Assembly: GCA_016199325.1 (NCBI GenBank)
Contig: JACQGW010000028.1
Span: 1-6,514 of the forward strand
DNA from: Chloroflexota bacterium
Lineage (GTDB): Bacteria; Chloroflexota; Dehalococcoidia; JACQGW01
Direction of reading: 5' to 3'
DNA length: 6,514 nt
Part shown: positions 6,202-6,514 of the stretch, in pieces
Layout: each line of letters starts with the position of its first letter
Position numbering within the stretch: position 1 is the stretch's first letter
Program-made: the position numbers and the translations under genes
Notes under the pieces: generated by a model
The model's input: only the letters and a program-made list of their open reading frames with translations
The model's database searches: none
What the model was told of the DNA's origin: nothing

Positions 6202-6514
6202 GTGGGCTTCCTGGCCAAGCTGTTGCTCCTGCCCATCACCGGCCCGGCCAGGGGGCTGGTCTTCGTGCTTGAGCAGATCAAGGAGCGGGTTGACGCCGAG
6301 CAGCTCGACGAAGGTCTCGTCGAGGACGAGCTGGTCACCCTCAGCCTGCGCCACGACCTGGGCGAGGTCGACGACGCCGACTACTTCGCTCAGGAAACCG
6401 CGCTCCTTGAACGGCTGAACGCCATCCGCGCCTACAAGGAATCCCTCGAAGGGGGCCGGCAGTTGGGGGTCGGGGGCCAGGGGTCGGAGGACGGGGATCA
6501 GGAGTCGGGGGACG
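6202..6514 (+). CDS. gvpG: GvpG gas vesicle protein (3' end outside the window)
   Basis: The frame opens with GTG 2 bases after the previous stop and has no stop in the window (104 complete codons). The product begins GFLAKLLLLPITGPARGLVF, the typical GvpG start: a hydrophobic helix with a Leu-Pro kink, then VLEQIKERVDAEQ. A charged helical stretch with the family's short acidic element follows (HDLGEVDDADYFAQETALLERLNA is split here around residues 51-74), ending near residue 84. GvpG is usually about 80-100 residues, so the core is complete. From residue 88 the sequence becomes Gly/Asp/Glu-rich because it runs into the G-rich repeat. GvpG is a small accessory protein that partners GvpF/L in assembly. 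True stop position is unknown. Confidence 0.88.
   Translation, partial: MGFLAKLLLLPITGPARGLVFVLEQIKERVDAEQLDEGLVEDELVTLSLRHDLGEVDDADYFAQETALLERLNAIRAYKESLEGGRQLGVGGQGSEDGDQESGD
6464..6513. repeat. G-rich degenerate tandem repeat (right copy)
   Basis: Units of 6-8 bases of the form GGGGGTC, GGGGGCCA, GGGGTC, GGAGGAC, GGGGATCA, GGAGTC and GGGGGAC follow one another up to the window edge. The first 18 bases match the reverse complement of 1-18 at 17 of 18 positions. It reads in frame as GVGGQGSEDGDQESGD on GvpG. G-runs at 6465-6469, 6472-6476, 6480-6483 and 6493-6496 could stack as a G-quadruplex, though one loop (9 bases) exceeds the usual limit. Confidence 0.65.

Overview
This is a GC-rich window, wholly on the + strand, holding part of a gas vesicle gene cluster. 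The genes, left to right, are: a GvpH-like small heat-shock protein (34-603); a CDC48/VAT-type double AAA+ ATPase interrupted by a large intein (607-4239); a GvpF/L protein carrying a C-terminal J (DnaJ-like) domain (4324-5433); a second, plain GvpF/L protein (5408-6199); and the start of gvpG (6202, GTG start, still open at the window edge). The shell gene gvpA and other accessory genes (gvpN, gvpK, gvpS/J) are not in the window and presumably lie outside it.

The genes are packed like one operon. Gaps are 3 bases (34-603 gene to ATPase), 84 bases (ATPase to first gvpF/L), a 26-base overlap, then 2 bases to gvpG. Each start has a recognisable Shine-Dalgarno sequence about 6-7 bases upstream, which points to a bacterium. 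The strong G/C bias at third codon positions fits a high-GC lineage. I cannot place the species from sequence alone; Methylomirabilota/Rokubacteria-like, Desulfobacterota-like or actinobacterial origins are all possible guesses.

Three adjacent genes encode chaperone-type activities: a small heat-shock holdase, a CDC48-type unfoldase, and a J domain (the Hsp70 recruiting module) fused to a gas vesicle assembly factor. A reasonable inference is that they keep the very hydrophobic shell protein GvpA soluble and deliver it for assembly, with the two GvpF/L proteins and GvpG as assembly partners.

The most striking element is the intein at 1384-2853 (490 residues, Ser1, C-terminal His-Asn, followed by Ser). 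It sits inside pore loop 1 of the first AAA+ ring, between Walker A and Walker B, so the ATPase cannot work in that ring until the intein is spliced out. The intein has a two-motif LAGLIDADG endonuclease that looks intact, and the extein codons just upstream form a sharp AT-rich patch unlike the rest of the gene.

Both ends of the window carry the same G-rich/C-rich repeat in opposite orientation (1-18 and 6464-6481, 17 of 18 bases matching). The left copy runs into a hairpin that contains the ribosome binding site of the first gene. The right copy is read in frame as a Gly/Asp/Glu-rich tail on GvpG.
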